Positions 21,900 to 33,654 of a DNA stretch of 64,000 bases are shown piece by piece. The stretch is from assembly GCA_958295665.1 (NCBI GenBank), contig OY282560.1:142716091-142780090 (forward strand). The letters are read 5' to 3'. The position numbers and the translations under genes were made by a program. The stretch is from Tipula vernalis (taxonomy: Eukaryota > Arthropoda > Insecta > Diptera > Tipulidae). The notes below the pieces were generated by a model, which did not search any database, was not told the DNA's origin, and saw only the letters and a program-made list of their open reading frames with translations. Each line of letters begins with the position of its first letter. Position 1 is the stretch's first letter.

Positions 21900-23360
21900 T
21901 GTTCATAACGTATTCTTTAAGAATATTGCTAGGAATATTGATCCCGGAATCGGTAGCATACAAATACAAAATCTTTTGCTGAAAATAGAAAATTATTACT
22001 GTACTCGTACCAGCGTTGCAAAAATTATCAAAGTTGATATGATCGTTAGACCATTTTAATTTAAGTATTTGTACATTTTGTTGATAAATTGTATTGATCA
22101 AAATCATTCTCAAATAATAAACCTAATCACTTACACTTGTGATAGATCCGTTAACGTTACTTCTACCAAATTGGGGTTATGTCAACCAATTTATATAGTT
22201 CTTATAACCATGTATATTTGACGGATATAATTACCAACATATTTTTCATGATTATTTCCGAAAAATATTTAGTTGCTGCAACAATTTTTTTTTTTTGCTT
22301 TGACAACCGTAAATCTTTTATGATAACTTACAGATAAAATTTAAACTCGACATTTGCTTAATATTGACGTAAAAAGGTATTTAATGCAAATATTTAAAAG
22401 TCGTATACGATATTTTGGAAATGTAGCTGTCCGCCAAACTCAACATTTGTAGAATAACTATTCGTTTTTGAGACGAAATGAAGGTGATAATCGACGAGCG
22501 CAAATTTTTTTTTTGGTCCTAAAAACTCGCGATACATTAAAAAAAAAGTTTTGATTCATATATATACAGTTATATTTAAATTTATTAATTTTGTGACATG
22601 TCCAATTTCAATATTACTTTAAGTATATCATAGATTGAGACTCAAAGAGCAATAAAAAATACAACTTCCGTTATTTTTCGTTCCGTTTTCCATAAGAACG
22701 TACACGAGTAACAAAATAATACTATTTCCAAGGACCCCTGCCATGAAAATCAATCATGAGCATTAGATTTTTATGGAGCTGTTTCCTCGTTGTCCAAAAA
22801 TAACAATTGTTATCATTACAAGTGGATCTTTAAAAATACTTGTACAAACCGACCGACATAAACCAAAATATATAATTTTATATACAAATTCTATTTCTTG
22901 TCTATAAACATTAAAGCTTATTACGGAAAATAACCGAACGACAAAAAAAAAACTGACTTTACTGATGGAAAATCGTGACAAAGTTTTTTTTATTTTTTAT
23001 TTTAATAGCTACACACAGAATTTATGTAAGTATTTATGTTTGCGAGTTGGTAAAAAATAGCAAAACATATAAAATATAAAATGAACGTTTGTTTGTATGC
23101 ATGGTCGTTAGTAGCTTTTCACTATGTACTTGTAAATGTATAATGTATACACAGAAAAATTGGAAAAACTAATCGTTGAATGAAGTTGATGTTACATTTA
23201 TTATATGTATGTGAATTGAATAACAATTATTTGTGTTAAATAAAATAAAATTGTGTACAATTTTAATTTTCATAGAACAAATATTTTGTTCGATAAACAT
23301 AACATTTATGATACTCTTGGCGAAAAGAATTTTTCAAATCATGTAATTTGGAGTATCAGG
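21900..23360. other. AT-rich spacer
   Basis: The minus-strand frame at 21841-22113 reaches into the LOA 5' end and has no recognisable motif, so it may be part of the pre-insertion sequence. Otherwise only short AT-biased frames are present. Confidence 0.4.
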
Positions 23361-23361
23361 A

Positions 23362-23529
<168 letters not shown>

Positions 23530-23559
23530 TTGTATGTACGTATGTAAATTCTCGTAAAA

Positions 23560-24770
23560 CGGGTTGACGTGGTTACCTCACTTATGTTATGTTACACAAA
23601 CTTGGAGAAAATACTTCCTGTAATGTAAAACCCTTTTTTATAATGTCTATGGCAGGAAATGAAAATAAAATTTAATGTTTTGATTGTTGGATAAAAAAAA
23701 ATAATTATTGATTTAATTATTTCTGTTTTTTTTGAGTTTTAAGAACATTTTAAATATAATTTTTCCGGTATATAATTTTGCGTTTTTAAGGCGTTTTATT
23801 GGTTTTGTAAAGGGATACAATGTATGTATTGTTATGTATTGTTTAGACATTGTATCCTAAACTTACATGCTCGTTTAACTATTCATATTAATTTGCAATT
23901 ATTCGTAAAACATATATGTTATCGCGGAGTGTAATTAAATTGGCACGAAGCTGTTGTTTAATATGTTTTATGTTCAAATAACATTTTATGTTTTATCAGC
24001 GGATACAGTTACGTACATGACTACCTATTATAAATGAATACATATACATAAATGATAAACAAATTATATTGATACTTAATTTCATTATAATTATACGAAT
24101 TAGATGATGACGATGATAATAAACCAAAACTATTGTAACAGAAATATATAAATTATGTGTATATACATTTTACATATTTACATATCCATATATCTACATT
24201 GTTTATGTGTTTTGCCTAATCTAAAATTTATAAACTAATTTTAGTAATAAAATAATTATATTGCCATATTAATAATAATAATAATAATTTGATAAATGTC
24301 TGTAAGGTGACAAGATTATTTTAGGTAATATAGTTTTCGAAAATTATTGTTTTGCTCAGTCATCGTGTACTGCTTTGTTTAATACAGCCCAATAGTGAAG
24401 AGGAAGAACATACATATGCAATTGATTGTCGATTTGACAATTTATTACAACATATTTTTCGTGGTTCGCTATTAGTGACACAATCATAATTACGACACAA
24501 AATTTGGATATACTTACAAAATGTGTCATTGTATATATTAGCAACCTAACAATGAATTTAGTTTCAATGGTGAACAACTAATTTTATCGAGATTACCCAA
24601 TAATTTAAAAGATATTTTAAATAAATAATAGAGACGACACAAATATAAGATACCCCGTATTTGAAGGCCGTGTCCTATCGTTTTCCATTTGCCATAGTAA
24701 CCTCTATAGGTGCTAATTTAGTTGTTCTATGTTTTTGTTGTTGTAATCCTTCACTAAAATTTTTAAAAAA
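23560..24770. other. AT-rich spacer
   Basis: No coding motif recognised. A (TAA)n stretch of about 6-7 units lies near 24268-24290. Confidence 0.4.
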
Positions 24771-24774
24771 TTCA

Positions 24775-24920
24775 CCTACTTATCCTAAATTAATGCAGGA
24801 AAATACATTTAAAGTTGGAGATTTCGTTAGCAAATTTAAAACCGTTTTTGAAAAAGGTAATACACCAAATTGGACTACTGAAATATTTAAAGTTATCAGT
24901 ATTAACAACAAATTTCCTCA
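24775..24920 (+). pseudogene. Polinton/Maverick-type integrase, C-terminal fragment
   Basis: The plus strand reads NTFKVGDFVSKFKTVFEKGN followed by TPNWTTEIFKVISINNKFP. This is very close to the 'GD.VR.SK....FEKGY.PNWT.EIF.I' region that follows the DDE core in the integrases of Polinton/Maverick elements and their domesticated relatives. Nothing upstream of about 24780 matches the core, and the frame stops at 24942, so it is a scrap. Together with DNA polymerase pieces at 33.6-34.6 kb it suggests that one large Polinton once spanned this region (inference). Confidence 0.7.
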
Positions 24921-25039
24921 TCATCAGGAGTTTAACTCCTGATGATGACCTAGCAAGTCGAAATCGATTGAGAATAAATTGTATCTCAAATTTGCGAAAT
25001 ATTAAACAAGTGTTTTATTTAAAATGTTAACAAATTTCC

Positions 25040-25957
25040 TGTGACGTATTTACTTGAGGATTATAAGGGTCAGCTAATATCAGGTCGGTTTTATGAAAAA
25101 GAACACATCATGAACATTTAGTTACATTATCATCCCTCAAAAGTACTACATCGCCAATTTGAATATTATCCGTCTTTCTGCTCCATTTGTTTCTCCTTTG
25201 AAGTGAAGCTAAGTAGCCTCGATGTCATCATTGCCAAAAGTGACGTAATGAGTAATGTTATCACCTTCTTCATCCCCATCAGCAATGTTCGTAAATGTTC
25301 GCCCTATTAAGAAATGCGCTGGCGTTAACACGTCGATATCTTCATACATACTTGCACAAATCGGCCTTGAGTTGAGTATTGCTTCAATTTGGATAATCAA
25401 TGTATTAAATTCTTCCAAGGTAAGTAAAACGTCTCCAACTACTCGCTTGAGATGTATCTTTGCCTGTTTGACTGCCGCTTGCCATATACCTCCCATGTGC
25501 GGTGAACCTGGAGGAAAGATGATATTTCACTCTCGTTGCTGAGCATACATTTATAAAGTTCGATCAGTTGGTTGTTGGCACCAACGAAGTTAGTACCGTT
25601 GTCACTCACAATCGCTTTGCAAATTCCTCTTCTTGCCACAAACGTCTTAAAAGCACCAAGAACATTTTCTGTTGTTAGATTTCCCGCAACTTCCATATGG
25701 ACGCGTTTAGTAATCATACATATAAATATACATATATAAGCCTTCATCTTGATTTGACCTCCTCTTCTTCGGATCAGGGTAATGTGAAATGGGCCGCAGT
25801 AATTAACACCAACCTCGTTAAATGGATGAATGAGGTTCATACGAGATGCTGGCAGGTTACCCATGCTTTGTTTTTCTTTGAGTGAACTGTGTCTTATACA
25901 GGTAACACAGCTGCGCACTACAGGGTGGGCCAAATACATTTTTTTTTTAAATTGCAA
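25040..25957 (-). pseudogene. BEL/Pao integrase, part downstream of the mariner insertion
   Basis: Encodes VVRSCVTCIRHSS (the CC half of the zinc finger), then VGVNYCGPFHI and IVSDNGTNFVGANNQLIELY, both core Asp motifs. After a frame change come GGIWQAAVKQAKIHLKRVVG and LTLEEFNTLIIQIEAILNSR, followed by TPAHFLIGRTF. Further left, RRNKWSRKTDNIQIGDVVLL (about 25120-25200) is the C-terminal BEL module. The first (HH) half of the zinc finger lies on the other side of the mariner, at about 26825-26950. Confidence 0.88.
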
Positions 25958-26822
25958 TAAAACAAAAAGTTCTCAATATTTTTTCAAATTTATTTTTTCA
26001 TTGTAAAGAATAATCCTTCTGATTAATTATGGAATACTATTTCATTCATATGACTGCCTCGGCTGGCCTTGACGTACCCCATACGATCGGTCCAATTTTT
26101 GAGCACATTTTCGATGGTATGCGGCATAATGTCTTCAATGGCAATGCGAATATTGTTCTTGAGAGCGTCAATCGTTGCTGGTTTATCTGCGTAACACTTA
26201 TCTTTGACGGCACCCCAAAGATAATAGTCCAAGGGCGTCAAATCATAGCTCCGAGGCGGCCAAATCACATTAGCATTTCGGCTGATAATTCGATATTCGA
26301 AGACAGTGCACAAAATATCAATTGAAACGTGTGCTGTGTGGCACGGAGCGCCGTCTTGTTAAAACCAAATGTTGCTATGTCCTCTTCAAGTGCCGGGAAC
26401 AAAAAATCGTTTATCATGGCGCGGTAGCGCTCACCATTGATAGTAACGGCGGCTCCTTGCTCATTTTCAAAAAAATGGCCCAATGATGTCACCGGACCAA
26501 AATCCGCACCAAACAGTCACTCGTTGAGGATGCATCGGCTTCTCTACGATCACGTGCGGGTTCTCCGTGCTTCAAATGTGACAATTCTGCTTGTTTACCT
26601 AGCCGCCAAGATGGAAATGCGCCTCATCCGAAAAAATGATTTTTTTGCCACGATTTTCGAAGTAATGTTTCAATATTTCCCAGCGTTGTTCAAGCGAATA
26701 CACAACCATTTTCGTTCAGCGGAAGGATAAAACTAACTTTCTGTCAAATCAAAAGTGGCATAACCCTTACCATACTCAAAATAACCGCTAGTTCAAAAAA
26801 AAAAAGTTAGATGGCCCACCCT
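25921..26822 (-). mobile_element. mariner-like element (DD41D-type spacing) inserted in BEL integrase
   Basis: Starts CAGGGTGGGCCA after TA (25919-25920). The reverse complement of its right end is AGGGTGGGCCA, next to TA (26822-26823). T-rich and A-rich tracts flank the coding part. The interior encodes, on the minus strand, the C-terminal two thirds of a Tc1/mariner transposase. At about 900 bp the 5' part with the helix-turn-helix is missing, so this is an internally deleted copy. Confidence 0.85.
26023..26760 (-). pseudogene. mariner-like transposase fragments (DD41D-type)
   Basis: In order on the minus strand: IIFSDEAHFHLGG (first Asp), HPQRVTVWCGFWSGDIIG, and GHFFENEQGAAVTINGERYR. After a frame change come a stop and QDGAPCHTAHVSIDIL (second Asp), then WPPRSYDLTPLDYYLWGAVK (third Asp) to a natural-looking C-terminus GSHMNEIVFHN. 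I count 41 residues between the second and third Asp, which fits the DD41D group and not classic mariner (DD34D). At least two in-frame stops and one frameshift make it inactive. Confidence 0.85.
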
Positions 26823-27405
26823 AGATTCATCGGACAAGTAGTTTTCCTTCGACAATCCAATATTTTCGTTTGACAAGGCTTGTTAGTAGAGTGACTCCAG
26901 CATGATAATGGGTGACGTGCGTATGTTCGACCATTACTTTGGACAACTTGAAATGTTAGGGTAACACGACCGGATGCTTAACGTTGAATGGAGCGAGATA
27001 CTTCAGGATACTTCCACCTACTCGAATTATACCACCATCATCTAAAAACGGATTTAGACTGAGGATGCAGCTAGAATTTGGAATCGGATTGTCTGCCTTG
27101 AGTTGTTTGATCTCGGCTTTAAATACTCAATTTTGAACAGCTTTAATGAGGAGTCGTTCCGCCATCAGCAACTGTTCTCGCATACTGCTGTTGATAATGT
27201 TTCCTTGCTTCCTTGCTTTGACGTTATCTACAAATGTTAATATAAGTGCCAGAACCTTCGTCATTCTGAAAAAGCAACAAAACTTATTTATAATATCATC
27301 AAATAACATTTCGGTGGCGATTATAGCTTTAAAAGTTGAGGATTTTAGTTCAATCTCAGTAAACGTGTCTGTTTCCGATGGTATTGGCCATAGATCTGGA
27401 TTCAT
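26823..27405 (-). pseudogene. BEL/Pao pol upstream of the mariner insertion (integrase finger HH half)
   Basis: Near 26950-26825 the minus strand reads VEHTHVTHYHAGVTLLTS and VKRKYWIVEGKLLVR, the HH half of the integrase zinc finger and the 'YWI..G' block. It continues on the far side of the mariner into the CC half. 27405-27127 (MNPDLWPIPSETDTFTE...) is the RNase H/integrase linker. Because both sides match one family protein, the mariner hit an already integrated BEL copy. Confidence 0.8.
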
Positions 27406-27409
27406 AATT

Positions 27410-28262
27410 AGGGTAGGGCTCCTTCACCACAATGTACTATTAACACTTGTCAGCTCCTCTACCGGAATACCCGGGAAGCTAGATCAGCTGGATTAAGTTT
27501 TGACGGTATATGCCGCCAAGGTTTTCATGGTTAAGCATCGATGATTTCACTTGTGCGATTTCCAACAAATATTGACCATCTTCGTGGAGGCGCCGAAAGC
27601 CAATCTAACACAATTTGTGAATCCGTCCATATAACCTTTTACGATATTACCATTGTGCTAGCCCTTTCAATCAGTGTCAATAATTTGCTTAGTAACAATG
27701 CTCCTAATAACTCTAATCGAGGGATACTTAATTGTTTCACTGGAGCGACCTTCGATTTCGCCGCAATGAAGTAGAATATCCGTCAGCAATACAATATACT
27801 GCAGCTGCATACGCGTTTTCGCTAGCGTCACTACATCCATGAAGCGTGAATTTGGTTGTTGTCTTGATCCACCTTTGAACCTTAACTTGTGTAATCATCG
27901 AATACTCGTGCCTTATTTTGAGCCATTCTTCTAATATATCCTGCGGAAGCTCGTCATCCCATTCTATGATTCTAAACCAAAGAACGTGAAATAAGATGTT
28001 GACTCTAATTATTAATGGAGATAACCACCCTAGTGGATCGAAGTTTTTGCTAGCTTCGGATAATAAGGTTCGCTTTGTATGGCGGCTGCTCTCTGGTAAG
28101 TTGGAAGTAAACCCGAATGTATCTTCACCTTGATTCCAAGAAAGACCTGAAATTTTTGTATCTTCTTTATTATTTATAGGTTTCGACATTAAATTACCAT
28201 CTTCTCCTAAACATCTTAGAATTTCCTCATCATTGGATAAAAACTTCTTGTGGTAATTTGCA
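27410..28262 (-). pseudogene. BEL/Pao pol: RT thumb and RNase H region
   Basis: Begins near 28262 with YHKKFLSNDEEILRCLG, the position after the RT palm in relatives. It continues through KISGLSWNQGEDTFGF, TKRTLLSEASKNFDPLGWLS and FTLHGCSDASENAYAAAVY (27737-28189), where CSDAS holds an RNase H Asp. Further fragments in other frames are VAPVKQLSIPRLELLGALLL and WTDSQIVLDWLSA (about 27560-27760). No (F/Y)xDD box exists here. Confidence 0.85.
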
Positions 28263-28269
28263 GAACTAT

Positions 28270-28500
28270 CTAAGCATCCGTAATAAACAGTTTGTTGCTT
28301 TCTTTTGAAGAGATTGTAATCTTGGCTATCCCCTTTGACTGCCCAACTTTTTCTCGATCAAGTCCTTCAATCAACACTCGCCCATTTCTTTTGGGTAGCT
28401 TTAATTTCTGGACTAGTGCTTCAGAAATAAGTGAAGTTTGCGAACATGAATCCAACAACGCTCTACTCTTGATAAACGAGTTATCCTGTCCCATTATTAC
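28270..28500 (-). pseudogene. BEL/Pao aspartic protease
   Basis: Encodes SRALLDSCSQTSLISEALVQ and LKLPKRNGRVLIEGLD. The family motif is ALLDSGSQ; here the Gly after the catalytic Asp-Ser is Cys (DSC). The frame is cut at both ends. In intact elements this enzyme matures the gag-pol polyprotein. Confidence 0.8.
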
Positions 28501-28599
28501 ACAGCAGCAGTTGGTAAAATAGCAGTTAATGACTTACAATTCATTTTAAAATTTTGTGATGTGCTTACCACCGTTGTATTTGAAGCTTCTTGACCATTT

Positions 28600-29525
28600 T
28601 GCATATCTGGAGTGATTTTAAGCTCTTTATCGGAATGAATCAAGGTACTGTGTTTTCGATGGCAAATTTGACATCAGGTTTTAACTCTGCAATCCGTAAA
28701 TCGATGATTACCACTTAGACAATTGAAGCATCTACCTGATTTTTTGAGATACTCTAATCTTTCGCTAGTATTCATTTCTTTTAGCCAAGCACACATAAAT
28801 ATCTTATGACCTTCCTAGCACAATGGGCAACTAAACTGATTTGACATGGGTTTCGTGTTGGTTGCGAATACTATTTTAGTCGAATTTATGTGCGAGGCCT
28901 TCCTCATATGTGAGCCAAGTGATTCTAACGCATCAGTGTGTTTCGCCAAAAACTTTATCAGCTCATCAAATGTGGGGAACTCAGTTTCGGTTGTACTTAG
29001 AGCCCATTGGTTTCTGATTTCCTCATCTAGTTTATTCAAAATAATGTAAAGAAGCCATGGATTGCGCTCTTCTGCCTCTGGCCCAAGTGCCTTTAGTCCT
29101 CTTATTACTTCGTCGGAAGTATCCATAAGCTTACGAATTTATGATGCGATAGCGTGATTAATACTCCCCTATTCCATGAAGGTTTTAATAAAAGCTGAAA
29201 CCGTATGCCGTTTTCGATCATACCTATTACAGAATTGTTGGAAAGCTTCATAATAGTTAGCCTCGGTAATACTAAAATTCCTTTGCTGTTGTGAAGCATT
29301 TATAGCATTATTATGAGTCAGGTTATCCGTGGTCTCTTTAACAGACCGTTTACATATTCGTACATTCATGAATGATACAGCGCTATAATAATCTTCCTCG
29401 AATTCAGCTATCTCTGAAGCCTCATTTTCTTCTAGTTTGAACATTTTACTTTCTACACTTGTAAACTGCTCAAGAAGATCTTGCGCACGGGATAGGCTGA
29501 CCTGGAGTACCTCGACGTTGGTACC
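28600..29525 (-). pseudogene. BEL/Pao gag
   Basis: Pieces in several frames. 29525-29169 holds LSRAQDLLEQFTSVESKMF and AEFEEDYYSAVSFMNV. 29126-28815 holds GLKALGPEAEERNPWLLYII, LNKLDEEIRNQWAL and FPTFDELIKFLAKHTDALE, the usual BEL gag 'L..LG...........KL.......W......P.F..L..FL' pattern. 28815-28660 has Cys/His knuckles (CPLC...H....C, CFNCLSGNHRFTDC and CQICHRKHSTL). At least three frame breaks show it is non-functional. Confidence 0.8.
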
Positions 29526-29530
29526 ACGTG

Positions 29531-30328
29531 AAATTCTGTTTTTTATTCGATAGTTTTACTATTTAACAATACGCACCAAATTCTCAGTGAAACAAATTTT
29601 TTACTTTACGACGTATTGGATTATCACAGTCAAATTTAGATATGCACAGTTAAATTTCAATCAATTATTATATATTATCTCTTTATTAAAAAATGTGGTA
29701 CTTATCTGATGTGTGGCTCCTCGATCGATACTAATATCACCCGTCTTAATCTTCGAATCATAAATATATTGCTGTAATATTGGTTGATTTTTCCACAGAT
29801 CCGGCTCAAAGGACTAATGTTACAGCGAGCGTTTGTAAAATTTTACCCTTTTAAGACCGTCTCTTTGATTTTCTTAAAATGGAACCTATTCAATTACACT
29901 CGCGATGTATTTCTCGCAAAAATCAACTAACTTGTCTAGCCTCAATTGTAAAACACTTAAACAAAATTTTACTTCCAAAATGGCCAGATAAATAAATTAG
30001 GCAATGTCGATTATTCTAGACAAGTTTTTTTTCCTTTTAAGAATTTATTTAATTTATAATCTTTTCTTTACAATGTTTTTATGCGTACTGTGTTTTTTGC
30101 CTTACTCACAACTTTTTTAAAAGCTTATATATTTTTTTTAAACAAATATCAACTTACTGTTATTAATGACATATATTAAAAAAATTGACAATTACCTCTA
30201 AGCTTTGACTATAAATAATTTATAACACAATAGAGTTCAATGACCAAACCAAATACAACAACAAACAATAAAAAAGACATTTGTTGTCATTTATGGTAGT
30301 TAAATTAATTAAAGTAACTAAAGATAGA
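29531..30328. other. AT-rich spacer beside the BEL relic
   Basis: Could include decayed BEL 5' LTR/leader sequence, but no repeat of this segment was found at the other end of the element. No gene recognised. Confidence 0.35.
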
Positions 30329-30985
30329 TTAATATAACATACATACGAAAGAATAATAAAATATATAATTTATAAAGAATGTAGACCAATGGATTAGCTG
30401 GCGTTGAATATACTCCAGCTGGATGGAACACGGATTAGCAGTTGTTACAATTTCAGCATATGTATTTCCGATTTTAATCCCTTTATTGTTGATTGATGAC
30501 TTGTCTTTATTTTTTAGCACAGTTGTCTGCATGTAACAACTATTATTCATTAATATGAAAAAATCTTTTTCAAATGGATTTTTAGCTTGTGCATGTAGGT
30601 TTGTATTATTATTATTATTATTGGGGGGGCCATGCGGGCGATCAGCCACTTCCCACTGCGACCTAAAAGATCTATTGTGCTGGCTCCTACTTAATTATCC
30701 GTCCAGTCAATATTCAGGTTCATAATGAACCTGACAATACTGCCTCCCGGTACGTGATACATACTATCTGGGCTTATTGCTCTCCCTCCTAGATGTTTAT
30801 AACAGCATGTAGTTCCGCTAGAAAGACGGTAGCATTGGAGCTCAAAGACCTCGAGAGGGTTGTCCCACTCCCGTATATTCCTACTCCTGCCCCGTATTCC
30901 ATTTGATTTTACTCTTACGAGTTGCTGGGAATTGCAAATCACCTGTAGGTCACCCAGCTTTACTATGTAACGCAGCACTGGTTAC
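30329..30985 (-). other. GC-rich patch with Asn-repeat open frame, possible retroelement 5' end
   Basis: 30600-30985 is clearly GC-richer than its surroundings. On the minus strand an ATG at 30649 opens a 106-codon frame starting MADRPHGPPNNNNNNTNLHA, where the Asn run comes from a (TAA)n-type microsatellite. A second, non-overlapping minus frame (30978-30691) upstream has no known motif. The arrangement looks like a 5' UTR and ORF1 start of a truncated non-LTR element, but no domain supports that. Unassigned. Confidence 0.3.
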
Positions 30986-33215
30986 CACTGTGTTACAAAT
31001 TCAAAATATATGATTGAGTCGATTTATTTAGTACTAATACAGATTACAAAGTGTGTATTATCATAACATTGGGATATATATCTGCTTACTTTGTGTGTAT
31101 GTTGCAAAATTTTGCTGTTAATTAATTTAGGTGGGACAGATTTTTTTTTTGGATTGGGAGTTGAAAAGTAAATTGCAATGAGATCGGTCGGTATTTTTTT
31201 TGTAAAATGATTCTAATGAAGTTAAAATTAAAAATTTATTAGTTAAATATTAAAATTTTAAAACATTAATCTTGTGTCGAAAGATTAGTTTAATCTTAGT
31301 TTTTTTTTGTTTAAATCTATTTTTTTGAGTTGATATCTATTGGAAAAAAAATTGGTGTATATCTTAAAAAAATAACATTCTTTAGAACCATAGTGTAATA
31401 AACGGCATTTTTTTTTTGTTCGGTTATAACTGGCCAGAATGGTCATACCATTCTTTCTTGTGTTAATGTACATATATACAAAAATAAATTAAACTAAAAA
31501 CTATATATAGTATATATATTTATGTGTAATTTTTAAGAAATACTTTGTTTTAGTGCAAACTTTTATATGATCTTTATATGTACATAATCATACGTAGTTA
31601 TACTTAAGTTATAGAAATTATAAATTAAAATAAACATGTGCTCCGAACATAGCCTCAAGAACGTTTCTTTTTTTTTTTTGAGACAGCTATGTTTACAAAA
31701 TGTCATAAAATAATGTCAAGTCAAAATTTGATGTGAATGATCGTAAAGTGAATAATCATTAATCAATAAAAGTAATAATTCCGTATCGAACATTTTAATT
31801 AATATATAGTGTTATAATTAAAGTCTGTTACTTTGTTAAATATTGGTACTAAGTTATACACAGTTACCACAATTAACAAGACGATACACAGCGAAGTTCA
31901 ACAGTGAAAGTGACATGTTAAAATTTAAATTAAAATAAAAATACCGAACAATCCTAAATAAAACTAAATCTATAAAATAACGAAAAATATATATATAATA
32001 ACCTAAAACTTAATAAACAAAAAAACATAAATGCACTAATAACACTACATATAATAAACTATAAATCTCCGGTGTTAATAAAATCAAAATAATTTGTGAA
32101 CAAGAAAATATTTGACTGACCAGGTGAAAATTGTTTTTTTTTTGGTTACAGTCAACGTGCAGCATTGAATAGCTATATTCAATATTTTCCGTGCAACATT
32201 TAAAATATAATGTGTAATTGATCCATTTTCGATATTCAACATGCAACATTGAAAATATGGATATACATAACATACTCGTAATGTTCAATGTGCTGATTCA
32301 ACATGCAACATTCACCATTTTAAACGCAACTTGGTCAAGATAAGATTTTATTTTCTACTTTATTATATACATTTATTATAATTCTTAATTTTTATTGTTA
32401 TTATTAATTATTATCATAATTATTATTATCATTATTTTTTTTTTCTTTGTAATTTTTGGTTATATTTTAGAATAGGTACATAATAAGTTTAGACTAGGAT
32501 TAGAACAGGCTATTAGAATTAATTTGAAATTTGTATATAAGTACATACTCGTACGTCTTTAATTTTCTTGCCTTTTCTCAAATTTACATTTATAATTTTC
32601 AAATGTTGGATATTTATGAATGAAGCAATAATTAAATACACATAATAGTTTTTTTTTGTGAAACTTGATACTACATTGAATTTCTTTTTATTTATTTTTG
32701 TTGATTTATAATTACATAATGATGATTCATTAATCAAATCATCGGTGAGATAGGTGAGTAATGCAATGACAGGAATAGATCCTTTTCTTTTTTTTTTCTT
32801 ATCATTTTTTTTTCTCTCTCTTTGCATACCTTTAATTTTTTTTTTCTGCTTCTCATTAATACTTACTGTTTTGCATTCTTACTGTAAGCAATATACTGGA
32901 TTATGTGTGTTTACTCTATGGTTGATGATGATGATGACTCCTAAATTTTTTTTCTTTCATTCACTAATTTAATTATTATTTTTCTGTTGTGGTCAGAATT
33001 TCATGATCTTACAATTAATTAAATTAACGGTCTAACAAGACTGAGTTCATCGTTTGAAAATCTCACCCCTAAGCTCCTGAGCATTAGCCGCACTTAAATG
33101 ACCGTACAAAGGCAATGAACCAGTATTTATTTCTTTAACGAAGTGACTTTTTTTTTTGTTCCATTTTTATTTGAAATCAAAAATTTGGATACTATAGTTG
33201 AGTCATCTTTAACTT
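30986..33215. other. AT-rich spacer with short repeats
   Basis: Mostly AT-rich sequence. Around 32150-32325 the motif TTCAACATGCAACATT and its variants recur three to four times, with one small palindrome (ATTGAATAGCTATATTCAAT, 32164-32183). No gene recognised. Confidence 0.4.
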
Positions 33216-33219
33216 CGTT

Positions 33220-33640
33220 ACAACTACAGGAAGGCTAAATAAAACTGGAGGGTGCCTGGTATCCAGAGTCCGCATATTTTGGATTGATTAACCTATCAGC
33301 CATTCATCCATCGGCATATGCTGTTCCACCTTAGATTAGGGTTTTTTGTCAAGGTTTTCTCCTTTAGCGCCGTACTTTAGCCTGTGCCAAATGGCCAAAA
33401 ATGTGCCAAGTGGCCTTAGTTACCAGTGGTTGCCACGAGGAGGCAGTACGTACACTTGCGAATTGTGAACATGTAACCCCTTACACAATTGTACCCATCA
33501 CGCAGCTGCCTAATGACAAGACCAGAACAGCTCACGTGATGCGCACCCTACTGGAAGGTTACGGAGCTGGAAGATTATTCTACTCAACTTTTATCCCCCC
33601 TCCAATAGACGTTAAACCACCTAGGTTTGTAGTAAGGTTT
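33220..33640. repeat. Fragment related to the LOA-like 5' region
   Basis: 33226-33270 (AAGGCTAAATAAAACTGGAG, then GGTATCCAGAG) closely resembles 21393-21440 (AAGGCTAAATACAATTGGAG, then GGTATCCAGAG) in the LOA-like 5' region. The GC-rich sequence continues to about 33640, where the Polinton polymerase relic begins. The plus-strand frame 33401-33691 crosses that border and is not credible as a gene. Confidence 0.5.
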
Positions 33641-33654
33641 ATGTATGATTTCAG

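Larger units (their letters stand above)
25040..29530 (-). mobile_element. BEL/Pao LTR retrotransposon relic (RT core deleted, mariner-nested)
   Basis: From right to left on the minus strand: gag with zinc knuckles, aspartic protease, an RNase H region preceded by only the last part of RT, then an integrase with HHCC finger and DDE core. The order is that of BEL/Pao elements. Only about 80 bp separate the protease from the RT thumb, so the polymerase palm is gone. The integrase is interrupted by a complete mariner at 25921-26822. I did not find a convincing pair of LTRs, so the ends given are the limits of coding similarity. Confidence 0.85.
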
